Notes: generated from the sequence alone by a model not told the origin. DNA of 64,000 nucleotides from Pseudobutyrivibrio sp. (GCF_017471675.1 NZ_JAFUSK010000005.1:1-64000); one strand, 5' to 3'. Shown: positions 26,743 through 37,400, counted from the first letter of the stretch. Numbers and translations: made by a program.

Positions 26743-28452
26743 ATGGAAGAACCAAAAAGTAAATCAATTAATCTACATTCAATTTACGTAAAAATCCTGG
26801 CACTTGTTGTAATCAGTGTAATTGCATTTTTTGTACTAAACATTGTTTTTATCATTCCTAAAGCGAAGGCTACTATTCAAAAGGTAAATGAAAACAATAT
26901 GCAGGATTTGGCTACCCTGTGCTCCGAGATAGTTGAGCAGGAAATCTTAGCTAGAGGAGCAGAAAATGTAGATTATGAAGTGTTAAAGCCGATTTTTGAA
27001 GGAAGAGGTTTAAATGGAATATCATCAAGCTATATCTATGTAACAGACGGTGATGGTATTTTCCTATATCATAAAAAGCCGGATAAAGTGGGAACGCAGG
27101 CTACGAATGATAAGGTAAATGCTCTTTTAAAACAGATTCCTTCTGGCAGCTATACATCAGCAGAAATTTTTCATTATGTAGACGAAAATGGTGTAAAGAA
27201 ATATGCAGCTTATCAGGTTATTGAATCCCAGGGATGGGTTTCAGTATGTGTTGCTGATGAAAAGGATATTATGGCTGAGATTAACCAAATCAGAAATCTT
27301 GGCATTATCTTTTCTTGTATAGTAGGAGCTGCAATTTTGGCAATTGGTGTTATTGCAGGAAAGGGCATCACAAATCCAATTAAGATTATTACAAATGTTA
27401 TTGTAAATGTTGGTAAGCTTGATTTTACAGCAAATGACGAGCTTGAGAAGATTGAGCATAAAAGAGATGAGACTGGCATGATGGCTCGTGCAGTAGATTC
27501 CATGGAGAAAAGCTTACGTGATATTGTTGAGCGAATCGCCAGCACTTCTGTTGATCTTGAAAGCCATGCCCTTAGGCTTAAGGATATAACCCAGGAAATC
27601 GATTCTGCAAATGCAGATAACTCTGCAACATCTCAGGAGCTTGCAGCTAGTATGCAAGAAACAAGTGCAACTACTGATGTAATCAGTGAAAGAACAGTAC
27701 ATATTAAGGAAAATGCTGATAGTATAGCTGAGGAGGCTAAGGCTGGAGCTGATAGCGCTGTAGAGACTAAAAAGAAAGCCAATGATGTTTATAAAGAAAC
27801 GATTGCAGCTAAAGAAAAGACTGAAAGAATGTACGAAGAGATTAACGCAGAAGGACAGGAGGCACTTGAAAAATCAAAGGCTGTTGAGAAGGTTAACACT
27901 CTTGCTACAACAATTCAGGATATTGCAAGTCAGACAAATCTTCTTGCACTCAATGCTTCTATTGAGGCAGCCAGAGCAGGAGAGGCCGGTAGAGGCTTTG
28001 CGGTAGTTGCTACAGAAATTGGTGGACTTGCAACCCAATCTAGTGAGACAGTTGCGGATATTATGGGCATTGTTGCAGAGGTTCAAAACGCAGTTAATCT
28101 TATGAATGAATGCTTAACAAGAACCTTAAACTATATAGAAACAGATGTTGCTAAGGACTACGATAGCTTCCTTGCAATGGCAGATAATTATAAGCTTGAT
28201 GCAGAAAACTTCTCTGATGCAATGTCACAGATTTCTGAAAAGATTACAGATTTGCAGGAATCAACCACAGCTATTTCTGAATCGGTAGAACAGATTTCAA
28301 GAACAGTAGGTGAGGCAGCTGAGGCTGTTACAACCGTGGCAGAAAAAGCCACAGACGTGGCCAACTTATCAGATGGAGTTGTAAAGGTTGTCAGTGAAAC
28401 AGAAGAGAATTCTGATGAACTAAGAAATATAAAGGATTCATTTAAAATCTAA
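26743..28452 (+). CDS. Methyl-accepting chemotaxis protein with extracytoplasmic Cache-like domain
   Basis: A 569-residue chemoreceptor. Two membrane segments (about 17-40 and 188-208) enclose an extracellular region of about 150 residues with a Cache-like pattern ([28 protein letters not shown]). A HAMP domain follows, then the signalling coiled coil with the conserved tip [20 protein letters not shown]. It is the third gene in the row after the FIST kinase and response regulator, suggesting one signalling unit. Its stop overlaps the stop of the convergent gene. Confidence 0.92.
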   Translation: MEEPKSKSINLHSIYVKILALVVISVIAFFVLNIVFIIPKAKATIQKVNENNMQDLATLCSEIVEQEILARGAENVDYEVLKPIFEGRGLNGISSSYIYVTDGDGIFLYHKKPDKVGTQATNDKVNALLKQIPSGSYTSAEIFHYVDENGVKKYAAYQVIESQGWVSVCVADEKDIMAEINQIRNLGIIFSCIVGAAILAIGVIAGKGITNPIKIITNVIVNVGKLDFTANDELEKIEHKRDETGMMARAVDSMEKSLRDIVERIASTSVDLESHALRLKDITQEIDSANADNSATSQELAASMQETSATTDVISERTVHIKENADSIAEEAKAGADSAVETKKKANDVYKETIAAKEKTERMYEEINAEGQEALEKSKAVEKVNTLATTIQDIASQTNLLALNASIEAARAGEAGRGFAVVATEIGGLATQSSETVADIMGIVAEVQNAVNLMNECLTRTLNYIETDVAKDYDSFLAMADNYKLDAENFSDAMSQISEKITDLQESTTAISESVEQISRTVGEAAEAVTTVAEKATDVANLSDGVVKVVSETEENSDELRNIKDSFKI

Positions 28453-28844
28453 TTAAATAAGCTAAAGAAACGTTGTAGCAAGCTCTTTTTCCTTTTCTTA
28501 AAAGTGAATTTGAGCTTGCTATATTTTGCTAATGGGTCAGCACCGGCTTCGATTTTTTCCATTAAAATACGCATCCAAACAACATCTTCATCCTTACCTT
28601 GAAAATCATCAAAGCTTACCTGGGCATTATCTAAAGACTCAAAACGAGCCTTGATTTTTTCTAAGCGCGCAATTGAAGGCATCCACTCTGGAAGAACATC
28701 CTTTACCTCGTAGATTGCCTCTTTCATTCGTTTTATATATTCTGTTACTCCATTTTCATCTACATTTAGATAATCTGCTAGATAATCATCAAAGAAACAA
28801 TATTCATCATAAAAGTTTTCATTTGTGATTCGGTTTTTATGCAT
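28449..28844 (-). CDS. Hypothetical protein
   Basis: 131 residues, acidic in the first two thirds and strongly basic at the end ([16 protein letters not shown]). It contains no membrane helix or known motif that I recognise. The gene is convergent with the chemoreceptor (overlap of stop codons) and lies downstream of the GGDEF gene on the same strand, with a short gap and AAAGGTGG before the ATG. Its function is unknown. Confidence 0.75.
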   Translation of the reverse strand: MHKNRITNENFYDEYCFFDDYLADYLNVDENGVTEYIKRMKEAIYEVKDVLPEWMPSIARLEKIKARFESLDNAQVSFDDFQGKDEDVVWMRILMEKIEAGADPLAKYSKLKFTFKKRKKSLLQRFFSLFN

Positions 28845-28881
28845 ATATATACCACCTTTTAGTAAGCCTTATGCTAATGCA

Positions 28882-30327
28882 TTATCTACGTTTTTCCGGG
28901 TGCGCCTCGTAGAATGCATTTTTATCCTCATACATGTTTTCATCAGCATAGCGCATGGCAAGCCTTAAATCTCCAGATGTATCATCATGAAAATGCCCGA
29001 TAGCAAAGTTGAGCCAGTCTGGGTCACAGGCTTTCTTTCTTACAGTAGAAAGCTTATCCAAGAATTCGTCTTCAGTATCATCCAATGAGATAACTACAAA
29101 TTCATCACCGCCAGCTCTATAGATTTTGTCATCAGGAAAAATTTCCGTAAGAACTTTTGCTGCATCTTTTAGCAAATCATCTCCGGAATTGTGTCCGCCA
29201 TTATCGTTAATGCTTTTTAGTCCATTTAAATCAAAGAATGCAACGGAAAATGGCTTTGGCTCCAGCTTAAGCTTTAACGCCAGCTCATCTACGTTAACAT
29301 TCATGCTGTTTCGATTAAATACACCAGTAAGCATATCTACATTGCTAAGGTATTCCAGCTTTTCCATAAATGTATGGTTTGCAACCTCTGCTGTAAGGAA
29401 GAAGGATAGTAGTTCTACAATCTCCTTTATGCGTTCCATGTTTTCACCATCAAAATCGGTGATATAAAGATATCCGATTATAACTCCATGATGAATGAAT
29501 GGAGAAAGGCACAGATTAGTTACATTCTCATCTTTCATGGTCTTTACCCATTCAGGGGCTAAGGTTTCGTAGTAGTCCATGTCATGCTCATCTTTAATGA
29601 TGATATTATTGGTTTCAGCCACCAGGGATTCCCAGCTTGCAATTATTTCGTAAGGGAATGTATTAAAGTATTCCTTTATTGAGTGCTTGTTATCCTTAAC
29701 AGATTCGCTTATTACCTCAATAGACCTTTGCTCTGAATCGATTGTAAGAATACAGGCATTAATAGAATTAGTGTATTCTCTCAAATCATTTATAACAATA
29801 TCCATGCTTGAATGGAATTCGTTTTCATTTCTAAGTTCAAGGCAGGCTTTGATAACGAAGCTTGAAACATCAGGGGAAACAGAGCTAAAGTTACCAGTAT
29901 CCATTTCCCTGTTAAGTCTGTACATGAACAGACAGTAAGCTATGTTAGGCTCATGCTCACATTCTATAGGTAGCAAAAAATCTTCAGTCCAGTATCCATA
30001 CATTTTTGAGGTATCTACATAGGTATGAATTGGAATTTTGTGCCAAGCGGCCTGAAAGCATATCTCCTCAAATTTTGGTTCCTTAGGAATCTGAAGAGTA
30101 TAAGATTGCCCTTCAACCAGTCCATCTAAATTCTCAAATGAAATATCATTACGATTTTGGGTTTTCATAAATAAATCATAGAAGCTATGCTTAAATGTAT
30201 CATTTATGGCATAGAACAAAATATCGCCACAACTACCATCAGGATTTTTCTCCACGGAAAAGATGGTACCTGGTAAAGGATAGCAGTTTACAGTTTGTTT
30301 TAACAATGTGTATAAATCTTTATTCAT
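28882..30327 (-). CDS. GGDEF-domain diguanylate cyclase
   Basis: A 481-residue protein that probably makes cyclic di-GMP. The C-terminal GGDEF domain has the active-site motif RAGGDEFVV (about 404-412) and the DMLTGVFNRN and DLNGLKSIND motifs. The middle looks like a GAF-type domain (about 160-320), and there is no membrane helix. An upstream extension to 30399 is in frame, but ATG 30327 has GAGGAC upstream and is the better start. It points away from the HD gene at 30517. Confidence 0.88.
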   Translation of the reverse strand: MNKDLYTLLKQTVNCYPLPGTIFSVEKNPDGSCGDILFYAINDTFKHSFYDLFMKTQNRNDISFENLDGLVEGQSYTLQIPKEPKFEEICFQAAWHKIPIHTYVDTSKMYGYWTEDFLLPIECEHEPNIAYCLFMYRLNREMDTGNFSSVSPDVSSFVIKACLELRNENEFHSSMDIVINDLREYTNSINACILTIDSEQRSIEVISESVKDNKHSIKEYFNTFPYEIIASWESLVAETNNIIIKDEHDMDYYETLAPEWVKTMKDENVTNLCLSPFIHHGVIIGYLYITDFDGENMERIKEIVELLSFFLTAEVANHTFMEKLEYLSNVDMLTGVFNRNSMNVNVDELALKLKLEPKPFSVAFFDLNGLKSINDNGGHNSGDDLLKDAAKVLTEIFPDDKIYRAGGDEFVVISLDDTEDEFLDKLSTVRKKACDPDWLNFAIGHFHDDTSGDLRLAMRYADENMYEDKNAFYEAHPEKRR

Positions 30328-30516
30328 ATTGTCCTCACTAAACATAAAATTACTTAATATATTGTAAGAAAAAATTGTGCCTTCTTTGTGAAAAAACATC
30401 TAAAAAGAAATGTGCAGCAAAACTAATTTATTTAATTTCCTTGTTTATTTTTGGTATGAGCATAAGTATAATAAACCTATATTTTTAATGGGTGATAATA
30501 CCTAAAGGAGAATGTG

Positions 30517-31107
30517 ATGACTGAAAGGCTGAAAAAGCAGTTAAACTTTGCTTTGGAAATCGACAAGGAAAAAAATATATTTAGACAAACCCATTTGTCA
30601 AATCACGGTAGAAACGAAAATGATGCTGAACACGCCTGGCATATGGCAATTATGGCATATCTTCTTAGGGAGTATTCTAATGAGCCTGTTGATATAGGAA
30701 AGGTAATGCTTATGTGCCTTATTCACGATATTGTGGAAATAGAAGCAGGTGATACCTATGCTTATGATGAAGAGGGCAAGAAAACACAGGCTCTCAGGGA
30801 AAAACAGGCTAAGGAGCATTTGTTTGGAATGTTACCTAATGATCAGGCAAGTGAGCTTATGGCACTTTTTGAAGAATTTGAAGCCTATGAAACTGCTGAG
30901 TCAAAGTTTGCCCATTCCATGGATAATCTACAGCCTCTTATGCTTAACAACAGTAATGGAGGCAGCGACTGGAGAGAGCATGGGGTATCTGCTACACAGG
31001 TACATGGCAGACAGGATAAAACAGCCCTTGGTTCTAAGGAGCTATTTAAGGTAGTTGATTCCATAATAGATGCCAATGTTAAGGCTGGAAATATCAAAGA
31101 TGAGTAA
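30517..31107 (+). CDS. HD-domain phosphohydrolase (YfbR/HDDC2-like)
   Basis: A 196-residue protein with the metal motif H...HD...D: H39 (ENDAEHAWHMA), H70-D71 (MCLIHDIVEIEAGD) and a later D (HSMDNLQPLML). This is the pattern of 5'-deoxynucleotidases of the YfbR/HDDC2 group, which remove phosphate from dNMPs. AAAGGAG at 30504-30510 fits the ATG at 30517; a GTG is one codon upstream. It lies 13 bases before mnmA. Confidence 0.85.
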   Translation: MTERLKKQLNFALEIDKEKNIFRQTHLSNHGRNENDAEHAWHMAIMAYLLREYSNEPVDIGKVMLMCLIHDIVEIEAGDTYAYDEEGKKTQALREKQAKEHLFGMLPNDQASELMALFEEFEAYETAESKFAHSMDNLQPLMLNNSNGGSDWREHGVSATQVHGRQDKTALGSKELFKVVDSIIDANVKAGNIKDE

Positions 31108-31120
31108 TTTTGGAGGATAG

Positions 31121-32188
31121 ATGAAAGCACTAATAGCAATGAGTGGCGGTGTAGATAGTAGTGTAGCCGCTTTATTAATGAAGGAAAAGGGATATGAATG
31201 CATAGGCTGTACAATGAAGCTTTATGCCAATGAGGACATAGGAATGTGCAATTCCCACACCTGCTGTTCCTTGGATGATGTTGAGGATGCCAAATCTGTT
31301 GCAAGGCGTCTTGATATGCCACATCATACCTTTAACTTTCAGGAGAAATTTAGAGAGACAGTTATTGATAATTTTATAGATTGCTACGAACATGGCATGA
31401 CACCAAATCCATGTATTGAATGTAATAAGCACATGAAGTTTAACGAGCTTTATCGCAGAGCCCAGATACTTGGCTGCGAGAAAATCGTCACTGGACATTA
31501 TGTTAGAATTCGTAAATACGATAATAAATATCAGCTGTTAAAGGGATTAGATGGCAATAAGGATCAAAGCTATGTTTTATATAATATGACACAGGAGGAG
31601 CTTGCCCATACAGAGTTTCCTTTGGGCGAGCTTTCTAAGGACGAAGTAAGGCGTATTGCAGAAAGCCACGATTTTATCAATGCCAATAAGCCTGATAGTC
31701 AGGATATATGCTTTGTTCCTGATGGGGATTATGTATCTGCCTTAAAGAGATTTTCTGGCAAGGAATATGAACCAGGTGATTTTGTTGATATGGATGGCAA
31801 TGTGCTAGGACAGCACAAGGGTATCGTGGGATATACCATAGGACAAAGAAAGGGGCTTGGGATTTCAGCAGCTTATCCTCTTTATGTAGTAAATCTTGAT
31901 GTTAAGAACAATAAGGTAGTTCTTGGTAAGAATGAAGATTTGTTTTCTAAAGAGGTACTTGTTAAGAACATTAACTGGATTAATCCAGATGATGATAGAA
32001 AAGAATTTGATTGTAGCGCAAAGGTTCGCTATAGAATGGCAGATCAGCCATGCCATGTAATAAGGCTTGATGAAACAAGTGCACGTATTGTATTTGATGA
32101 GGGGCAGCGTGCAATTACACCAGGTCAGGCAGCGGTATTTTATGATGGGGATGTAGTACTTGGCGGAGGTACCATAGTAAGGGAGTAA
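31121..32188 (+). CDS. mnmA: tRNA-specific 2-thiouridylase MnmA
   Basis: A 355-residue ATP-pyrophosphatase that thiolates U34 of tRNA-Lys, -Glu and -Gln. It shows the PP-loop SGGVDSS (8-14), the NPCIECNKHMKF motif with the first catalytic cysteine and the DSQDICF motif with the second. Length and order match MnmA throughout. It is co-directional with the HD gene, 13 bases downstream. The TGGAGGATAG before the ATG is a good ribosome binding site. Confidence 0.95.
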   Translation: MKALIAMSGGVDSSVAALLMKEKGYECIGCTMKLYANEDIGMCNSHTCCSLDDVEDAKSVARRLDMPHHTFNFQEKFRETVIDNFIDCYEHGMTPNPCIECNKHMKFNELYRRAQILGCEKIVTGHYVRIRKYDNKYQLLKGLDGNKDQSYVLYNMTQEELAHTEFPLGELSKDEVRRIAESHDFINANKPDSQDICFVPDGDYVSALKRFSGKEYEPGDFVDMDGNVLGQHKGIVGYTIGQRKGLGISAAYPLYVVNLDVKNNKVVLGKNEDLFSKEVLVKNINWINPDDDRKEFDCSAKVRYRMADQPCHVIRLDETSARIVFDEGQRAITPGQAAVFYDGDVVLGGGTIVRE

Positions 32189-32254
32189 CTGGAAACTTGT
32201 AATTTGATGGCATTTGGATGAGCAAGTGATTTAACTTGCATAAAAGGAGAATAA

Positions 32255-34684
32255 ATGACTAGAACAGAATTTAGACAGTTAATTGAGAAACGAATCGTTT
32301 TTATTGATGGTGCAACAGGTACAGAGCTTCAAAAGAAGGGAATGCCTGCTGGCGTGTGTCCTGAAAAATGGATTATAGATAATCCTGATGCTATTAAAGA
32401 ATTACAGTCAGCCTATTATGCTGCTGGAAGCGATATTGTTCTTGCACCTACATTTACTGCCTCTAGAATAAAGCTTGCAGAATATGGCTTGGAGGATAAT
32501 CTGGTGGCTATGAACAGGCAGTTAGTTCGCCTTACCAGAAGTGTAGCAGGTGATAATGGACTAGTTGCTGCTGATATATCTATGACTGGTAAGCAGCTGT
32601 TTCCGCTTGGGGATTTGATGTTTGAAGACCTTGTAGATTGCTACAAGGAGCAGGTGGCTGCAATCCTTGAAGAAGGGGTGGATTTGTTTGTAGTAGAGAC
32701 TATGATGAGCCTTCAGGAGTGCCGCGCCGCTGTTCTTGCTATTAAAGAAAGCTGTGATTTACCTATTATTGTGTCCCTTACATTTAACCCTGATGGAAAG
32801 ACATTATATGGAACAGCTCCTGATACAGCCATGATTGTGCTTGAATCTATGGGAGTAGATTGTGTAGGAATGAACTGTAGTACAGGCCCAGAGGCTATGC
32901 TTCCTCTTGTTAAGGAAATGTCAGCAGTTGCTAATATCCCTATTATTGTAAAGCCTAATGCAGGATTGCCAGAGCTTGAGGATGGCAAAACTGTATACAA
33001 AATGGGACCTAAGGAATTTACAGATGCCTGTGTTAAGCTATATGAGGCAGGAGCTTCACTTTTTGGGGGATGCTGTGGCTCAACTCCAGAGCATATTAAG
33101 GAGCTTGTTTCAAGGCTTAAGGATATGCCACAACATATCTTTAAGAATGAACCACTTAGGGTAGTAACTTCTGAAAGAAAGAATACCTGGATTGATTTAG
33201 ATGGACCATTTATGGTTATCGGCGAGAGAATCAATCCTACTGGAAAGAAGAAGTTCCAAGAGACTCTGCGTAATGGTTCACTTTCTATGGTAGTAGATTT
33301 TGCCAGGGAGCAGGAAGAAAAGGGCGCTAATATCTTAGATGTAAATATGGGCATGAACGGCATAGATGAAAAGCAGATGATGCTTGATAGTATCTACGAG
33401 GTAACATCTGCAGTGGATTTGCCTCTTTGTCTTGATACCAGTCATGTGGATGTTATGGAGGCTGCTCTTCGTATTTATCCTGGTAGAGCACTTATTAATT
33501 CTATCTCAGCAGAAGAGCCTAAGATGCAGGATATGCTTAAGCTTGCCAAGAAATACGGTGCTATGTTTATAACACTTCCACTTTCAGGTGCAGGCTTGCC
33601 TAAGGATATTAATGAAAAGAAGCAGCACATTAATACTGTATTAGCTGCGGCTGAGAGTATAGGACTTCGTAAGGAGGATGCCATTGTTGATGTGCTGGTG
33701 CAGACCGTTGGGGCAGAAGGTACAGCAGGCTTACAGTGCTTTGAGACAATAGAATACTGTAAGAATGAACTGGGACTTCCTACTGTATGTGGCCTATCTA
33801 ACATATCATTTGGTATGCCAAATCGTCCTTTTGTAAATACCACATATCTTACTATCGCAGTTAGCAAGGGGCTGACCATGGCTATTGCAAATCCTAGTCA
33901 GCAGATGCTTATGTATTGTGCTGCAGCGGCAGATACACTTATGAATAAGTCAGGTGCTTTGGAAAAATATGCATCGCTTCCTGTAGTGGAGCAGGCTGTG
34001 GGCACTGCTACAAATAAGTCTGGCACTAAGGAATCAGGCGGGGATTCTTCTGTAGAATTAAGCCCGGTGGCAGAGTGTGTGGTAAAGGGAAAGAAGGAAC
34101 AGATTGTTACTGAGATTCAAAGCTTGCTTGATAGCGGTGTGGACCCTCAGGTGATTATAGAGGAGCATCTTATTAAGGGTATCAATGTTGTAGGAGATTT
34201 GTACGATAAAAAGAAGTATTTCTTACCTCAGCTTATAGCTGGTGCTAATGCCATGGAAATTGGTATGAAGCACATTGAACCACTGCTTGCATCAGAGGAT
34301 AGTGAATCAAAGGGGACCATTGTTATTGCCACAGTTGAAGGTGATATTCATGATATAGGAAAGAATCTGGTGGCATTGATGCTTAAAAACTATGGCTATA
34401 ATGTTATTGATTTAGGCAAGGATGTACCAGCTGCAGAGATTATAGATAAGGCAGTTGAAGTGGATGCTGATATCATCGGCTTGTCTGCACTAATGACTAC
34501 TACAATGATGCGTATGGATGATGTGGTTAAGCTTGCCAAGGAAAAGGGCTGTAGAGCTCAGATTATAATTGGCGGAGCTTGCATTAATGAATCATTTAAG
34601 GATGAAATAAATGCTGATGGATATTCAGCGGATGCGGCAGATTGCGTAAAGCTTGTTGCTAATCTTATGAAGACTTTTGGGTAG
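32255..34684 (+). CDS. metH: Cobalamin-dependent methionine synthase (short MetH)
   Basis: An 809-residue enzyme that transfers the methyl group of methyltetrahydrofolate to homocysteine. The homocysteine domain has the zinc cysteines GMNCSTG and GGCCGSTP; a pterin-binding domain follows (VIGERINPTGKKKF); then the cap and B12-binding domains with the histidine ligand H699 (EGDIHDIGKN). The C-terminal reactivation (SAM-binding) domain of E. coli MetH is missing, as is usual in Clostridia, so reactivation must rely on another protein. It needs cobalamin; no B12 riboswitch is seen in the 66-base leader, only a small GCAAGT/ACTTGC hairpin. Confidence 0.92.
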   Translation: MTRTEFRQLIEKRIVFIDGATGTELQKKGMPAGVCPEKWIIDNPDAIKELQSAYYAAGSDIVLAPTFTASRIKLAEYGLEDNLVAMNRQLVRLTRSVAGDNGLVAADISMTGKQLFPLGDLMFEDLVDCYKEQVAAILEEGVDLFVVETMMSLQECRAAVLAIKESCDLPIIVSLTFNPDGKTLYGTAPDTAMIVLESMGVDCVGMNCSTGPEAMLPLVKEMSAVANIPIIVKPNAGLPELEDGKTVYKMGPKEFTDACVKLYEAGASLFGGCCGSTPEHIKELVSRLKDMPQHIFKNEPLRVVTSERKNTWIDLDGPFMVIGERINPTGKKKFQETLRNGSLSMVVDFAREQEEKGANILDVNMGMNGIDEKQMMLDSIYEVTSAVDLPLCLDTSHVDVMEAALRIYPGRALINSISAEEPKMQDMLKLAKKYGAMFITLPLSGAGLPKDINEKKQHINTVLAAAESIGLRKEDAIVDVLVQTVGAEGTAGLQCFETIEYCKNELGLPTVCGLSNISFGMPNRPFVNTTYLTIAVSKGLTMAIANPSQQMLMYCAAAADTLMNKSGALEKYASLPVVEQAVGTATNKSGTKESGGDSSVELSPVAECVVKGKKEQIVTEIQSLLDSGVDPQVIIEEHLIKGINVVGDLYDKKKYFLPQLIAGANAMEIGMKHIEPLLASEDSESKGTIVIATVEGDIHDIGKNLVALMLKNYGYNVIDLGKDVPAAEIIDKAVEVDADIIGLSALMTTTMMRMDDVVKLAKEKGCRAQIIIGGACINESFKDEINADGYSADAADCVKLVANLMKTFG

Positions 34685-34690
34685 GTGAAT

Positions 34691-35734
34691 ATGGAAGAAA
34701 AGAAGCACAAAAGAAGGGTTCATTACTCTGGAAAATATCCCAAGAAATTCGAGGAAAAATACAAGGAACACAATCCTGAAAAGTATGCAGATACTATAGA
34801 ACATGTTATTGCCAAGGGATCTACACCTGCAGGTATGCATATTTCTATTATGGTACAGGAAATACTGGATTTCTTACAGATTAAGCCAGGACAGCAGGGC
34901 TTAGACTGCACACTTGGCTACGGTGGACATACTAGAAAAATGTTGGAGCAGCTTAATGGACAGGGCCTTATATATGGCCTTGATGTGGACCCAATCGAAT
35001 CGGCTAAAACTGTTGAAAGGCTTAGAGGCTTTGGGTTTGGCGAAGACAATTTTAAGTTTAGACTTATAAATTTTGCTAATATTGATAAAGTGGCTGAGGA
35101 GGCAGGAAAATTTGATTTTGTCTTAGCCGACCTTGGTGTATCTTCTATGCAGATAGATAATCCTGAGCGTGGATTTTCCTATAAGATTGACGGCCCGCTG
35201 GATTTGCGTTTAGACCCAAACCATGGTGACAGTGCAGCTGAGCGTCTTCACAATATTACAGAGGAAGAGTTTGTAGGAATGATGATTGAAAATTCTGATG
35301 AACCTTACGCTGAAGAAATCGCTCACAAGGTGTTTACTCTTATGTCTAAGGGCAATCCTATGGATACAACTACTGCTCTTAGAGAGGCTATATCAGAGGC
35401 TCTTTGGAAGGTGCCAAAGGATGAGAAGGAACAGGCTATTAAGAAATCCTGTGCCAGAGTTTTCCAGGCACTTCGTATAGACGTTAATAGTGAATTCGAG
35501 GTACTTTATTCATTCTTGGAAAAGCTTCCTGGTATCTTAAATCCAGGTGGCAGAGTAGCAATACTTACATTCCATTCAGGAGAGGATAGATTAGTAAAAA
35601 AATCATTTAAGGAATTGGCAAAGCTTGGGGTATATTCTGAAGTATCAACTGATGTTATAAGACCATCTGCTGAAGAATGCAGAATAAACCCTAGAAGTAA
35701 ATCCACAAAGATGCGCTGGGCAATTAAGGCGTAA
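34691..35734 (+). CDS. RsmH-like 16S rRNA (cytosine-N4) methyltransferase paralogue
   Basis: 347 residues. Residues 50 onward follow RsmH/MraW: MHISIMVQEILDFL, DCTLGYGGHTRKML, GLDVDPIES, DLGVSSMQIDNPERGFSY, GPLDLRLDP, and the C-terminal LTFHSGEDR with the NPRSKSTKMRWAIK ending. The N-terminus has about 45 extra, very basic residues (KKHKRRVHYSGKYPKK) not normally found. It is next to metH, not in the division cluster where mraW usually lies (no mraZ, ftsL or ftsI here), so it may be a second copy. ATG 34691 is used; a GTG two codons upstream abuts the metH stop. Confidence 0.85.
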   Translation: MEEKKHKRRVHYSGKYPKKFEEKYKEHNPEKYADTIEHVIAKGSTPAGMHISIMVQEILDFLQIKPGQQGLDCTLGYGGHTRKMLEQLNGQGLIYGLDVDPIESAKTVERLRGFGFGEDNFKFRLINFANIDKVAEEAGKFDFVLADLGVSSMQIDNPERGFSYKIDGPLDLRLDPNHGDSAAERLHNITEEEFVGMMIENSDEPYAEEIAHKVFTLMSKGNPMDTTTALREAISEALWKVPKDEKEQAIKKSCARVFQALRIDVNSEFEVLYSFLEKLPGILNPGGRVAILTFHSGEDRLVKKSFKELAKLGVYSEVSTDVIRPSAEECRINPRSKSTKMRWAIKA

Positions 35735-35757
35735 AATATATTATTGGGGGAATAAAA

Positions 35758-37377
35758 ATGAACAATATTTTTGTTAATCAGGTTGGGTTTATGCCTAACT
35801 CAAAGAAGAAGGCTGTGCTTAATTTTAAAGCCGAAGAATTTCAGGTAATTGATGGAAATGGAAACACTGCGCTTAAAGGCGCTGTAAGTCACTTTGGCAC
35901 AGATGAAATCTCTGGTGAGGACACTTATGTAGCAGATTTTAGTCAGGTTACAAATCAAGGCACATATAAGATTGTTGCAAATGATGTTTCTAGTGCATCA
36001 TTTTTGGTAGGAGATAATGCATATGATAAGCTTATGAAGGATGTTTGCAAATGCTTTTATTATCTTCGCTGTGGACATGGAATGGATAAAAAGTACGCTG
36101 GAAAGTACTACCATGAGCCTTGCCATGTTTCAAAGGCAACAGTATACGGTGAGGATGTGCCTCCTGTAGATGTATGCGGCGGTTGGCATGATGCTGGTGA
36201 CTTTGGCAGATATTCTACTGCAGGAGCTGTAGCGGTGGCACATTTATTATATGCTGTAAGATTCTTTCCAAAGCTTCTTGAGGTGGAATTTGACATTCCA
36301 AAGTCTGATTTGCCTGATATACTTGCCGAAGTAAAAGTGGAATTGGATTTTCTTATGAAAATGCAAAGGGAGGATGGCAGTGTATGGCACAAGGTCACTA
36401 CATTTAGCCATGCGCCATTTGTCATGCCTGAGGATGACAAAGAGGAATTGTTTTTGTTTAATGTATCATCTCTTGCAACTGCAGATATTGCCGCAGTATT
36501 TGCACTGGCTAATACCGTATATGGAGCTTATGATAAGGAATATGCTAAATTGCTTCTTGAAAGGTCTTTGAAGGCTTATAAATGGCTTGAGGCTAATAAT
36601 GATGCGGTATTATTTAAAAATGCCGAAGGCTCAAATACAGGAGAGTATCCTGAAAACGAAGATAATTCTAATAGATTCTGGGCTGCTGCAGCTTTATTTG
36701 AAGCGACAGGAGAAAAGAAGTATTACCAGGATGCCCTAAAGCAGAAGCCGTTTATTGAAGCATATGATAAGCAGGATGCATTTAAGGAATACACAGGAAA
36801 TATATTTACTTGCTTTGGCTGGGCAGATGTTGCCGGACTTGGCGCACTTTCATTAATCTTAAAGAATGACAGAAGTGAGATTTATGAATTTGTAAAGCAA
36901 GCACTAATTGGGGAAGCTAATAGATTAGTAAAGAATTCATCAGAAAATGGCTTTGGCCTTTGCATGAAAAAGGAGAACTTCATTTGGGGCAGCAACATGG
37001 AACTACTTAAGTATCTGATGGTACTTACTGTAGCAAACAAGCTGGAGCCTAAGGCTGAATTCGTAAATACGTTAACAGCAGGACTTAATTATCTGCTTGG
37101 CTGCAATTCCATGGATGTAAGCTATGTTACAGGAAATGGTGAAAAGGCATTTAAAAATCCTCACCTTCGCCCAACCTTTGCAGCTAAATTAGATGCATGG
37201 CCAGGCCTTGTTTCGGGTGGTCCAAACACAGGCTTACAGGATGAAAGAGCACAGGAACTTCCAAAGGATACAGCACCAATGAAATGCTATATAGATCATG
37301 TGGATTGCTATTCATTAAATGAAATTACTATTTATTGGAACTCGCCATTAGTATTTGTATTGGCTGGATTGATGTAA
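35758..37377 (+). CDS. Glycoside hydrolase family 9 (endoglucanase or cello-oligosaccharidase), no signal peptide
   Basis: A 539-residue enzyme with a short N-terminal Ig-like domain (NIFVNQVGFMPNSKKKAVL, 1-85) and the GH9 catalytic domain. GGWHDAGDFGRY (about 141-152) holds the catalytic base aspartates D145/D148, and the acid glutamate is in SLNEITIYWN near the C-terminus. There is no signal peptide, dockerin or carbohydrate-binding module, so the enzyme is probably cytoplasmic and acts on imported cello-oligosaccharides. It starts 23 bases after the methyltransferase gene. GH9 enzymes of this size without export signals are known from Butyrivibrio-type bacteria. Confidence 0.9.
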   Translation: MNNIFVNQVGFMPNSKKKAVLNFKAEEFQVIDGNGNTALKGAVSHFGTDEISGEDTYVADFSQVTNQGTYKIVANDVSSASFLVGDNAYDKLMKDVCKCFYYLRCGHGMDKKYAGKYYHEPCHVSKATVYGEDVPPVDVCGGWHDAGDFGRYSTAGAVAVAHLLYAVRFFPKLLEVEFDIPKSDLPDILAEVKVELDFLMKMQREDGSVWHKVTTFSHAPFVMPEDDKEELFLFNVSSLATADIAAVFALANTVYGAYDKEYAKLLLERSLKAYKWLEANNDAVLFKNAEGSNTGEYPENEDNSNRFWAAAALFEATGEKKYYQDALKQKPFIEAYDKQDAFKEYTGNIFTCFGWADVAGLGALSLILKNDRSEIYEFVKQALIGEANRLVKNSSENGFGLCMKKENFIWGSNMELLKYLMVLTVANKLEPKAEFVNTLTAGLNYLLGCNSMDVSYVTGNGEKAFKNPHLRPTFAAKLDAWPGLVSGGPNTGLQDERAQELPKDTAPMKCYIDHVDCYSLNEITIYWNSPLVFVLAGLM

Positions 37378-37400
37378 CAATTTCATATTTTATTACAGGC

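Noticed and set aside
32189-32254. SAM or cobalamin riboswitch before metH
   Set aside because: The gap is only 66 bases, with one small hairpin; no conserved riboswitch elements.
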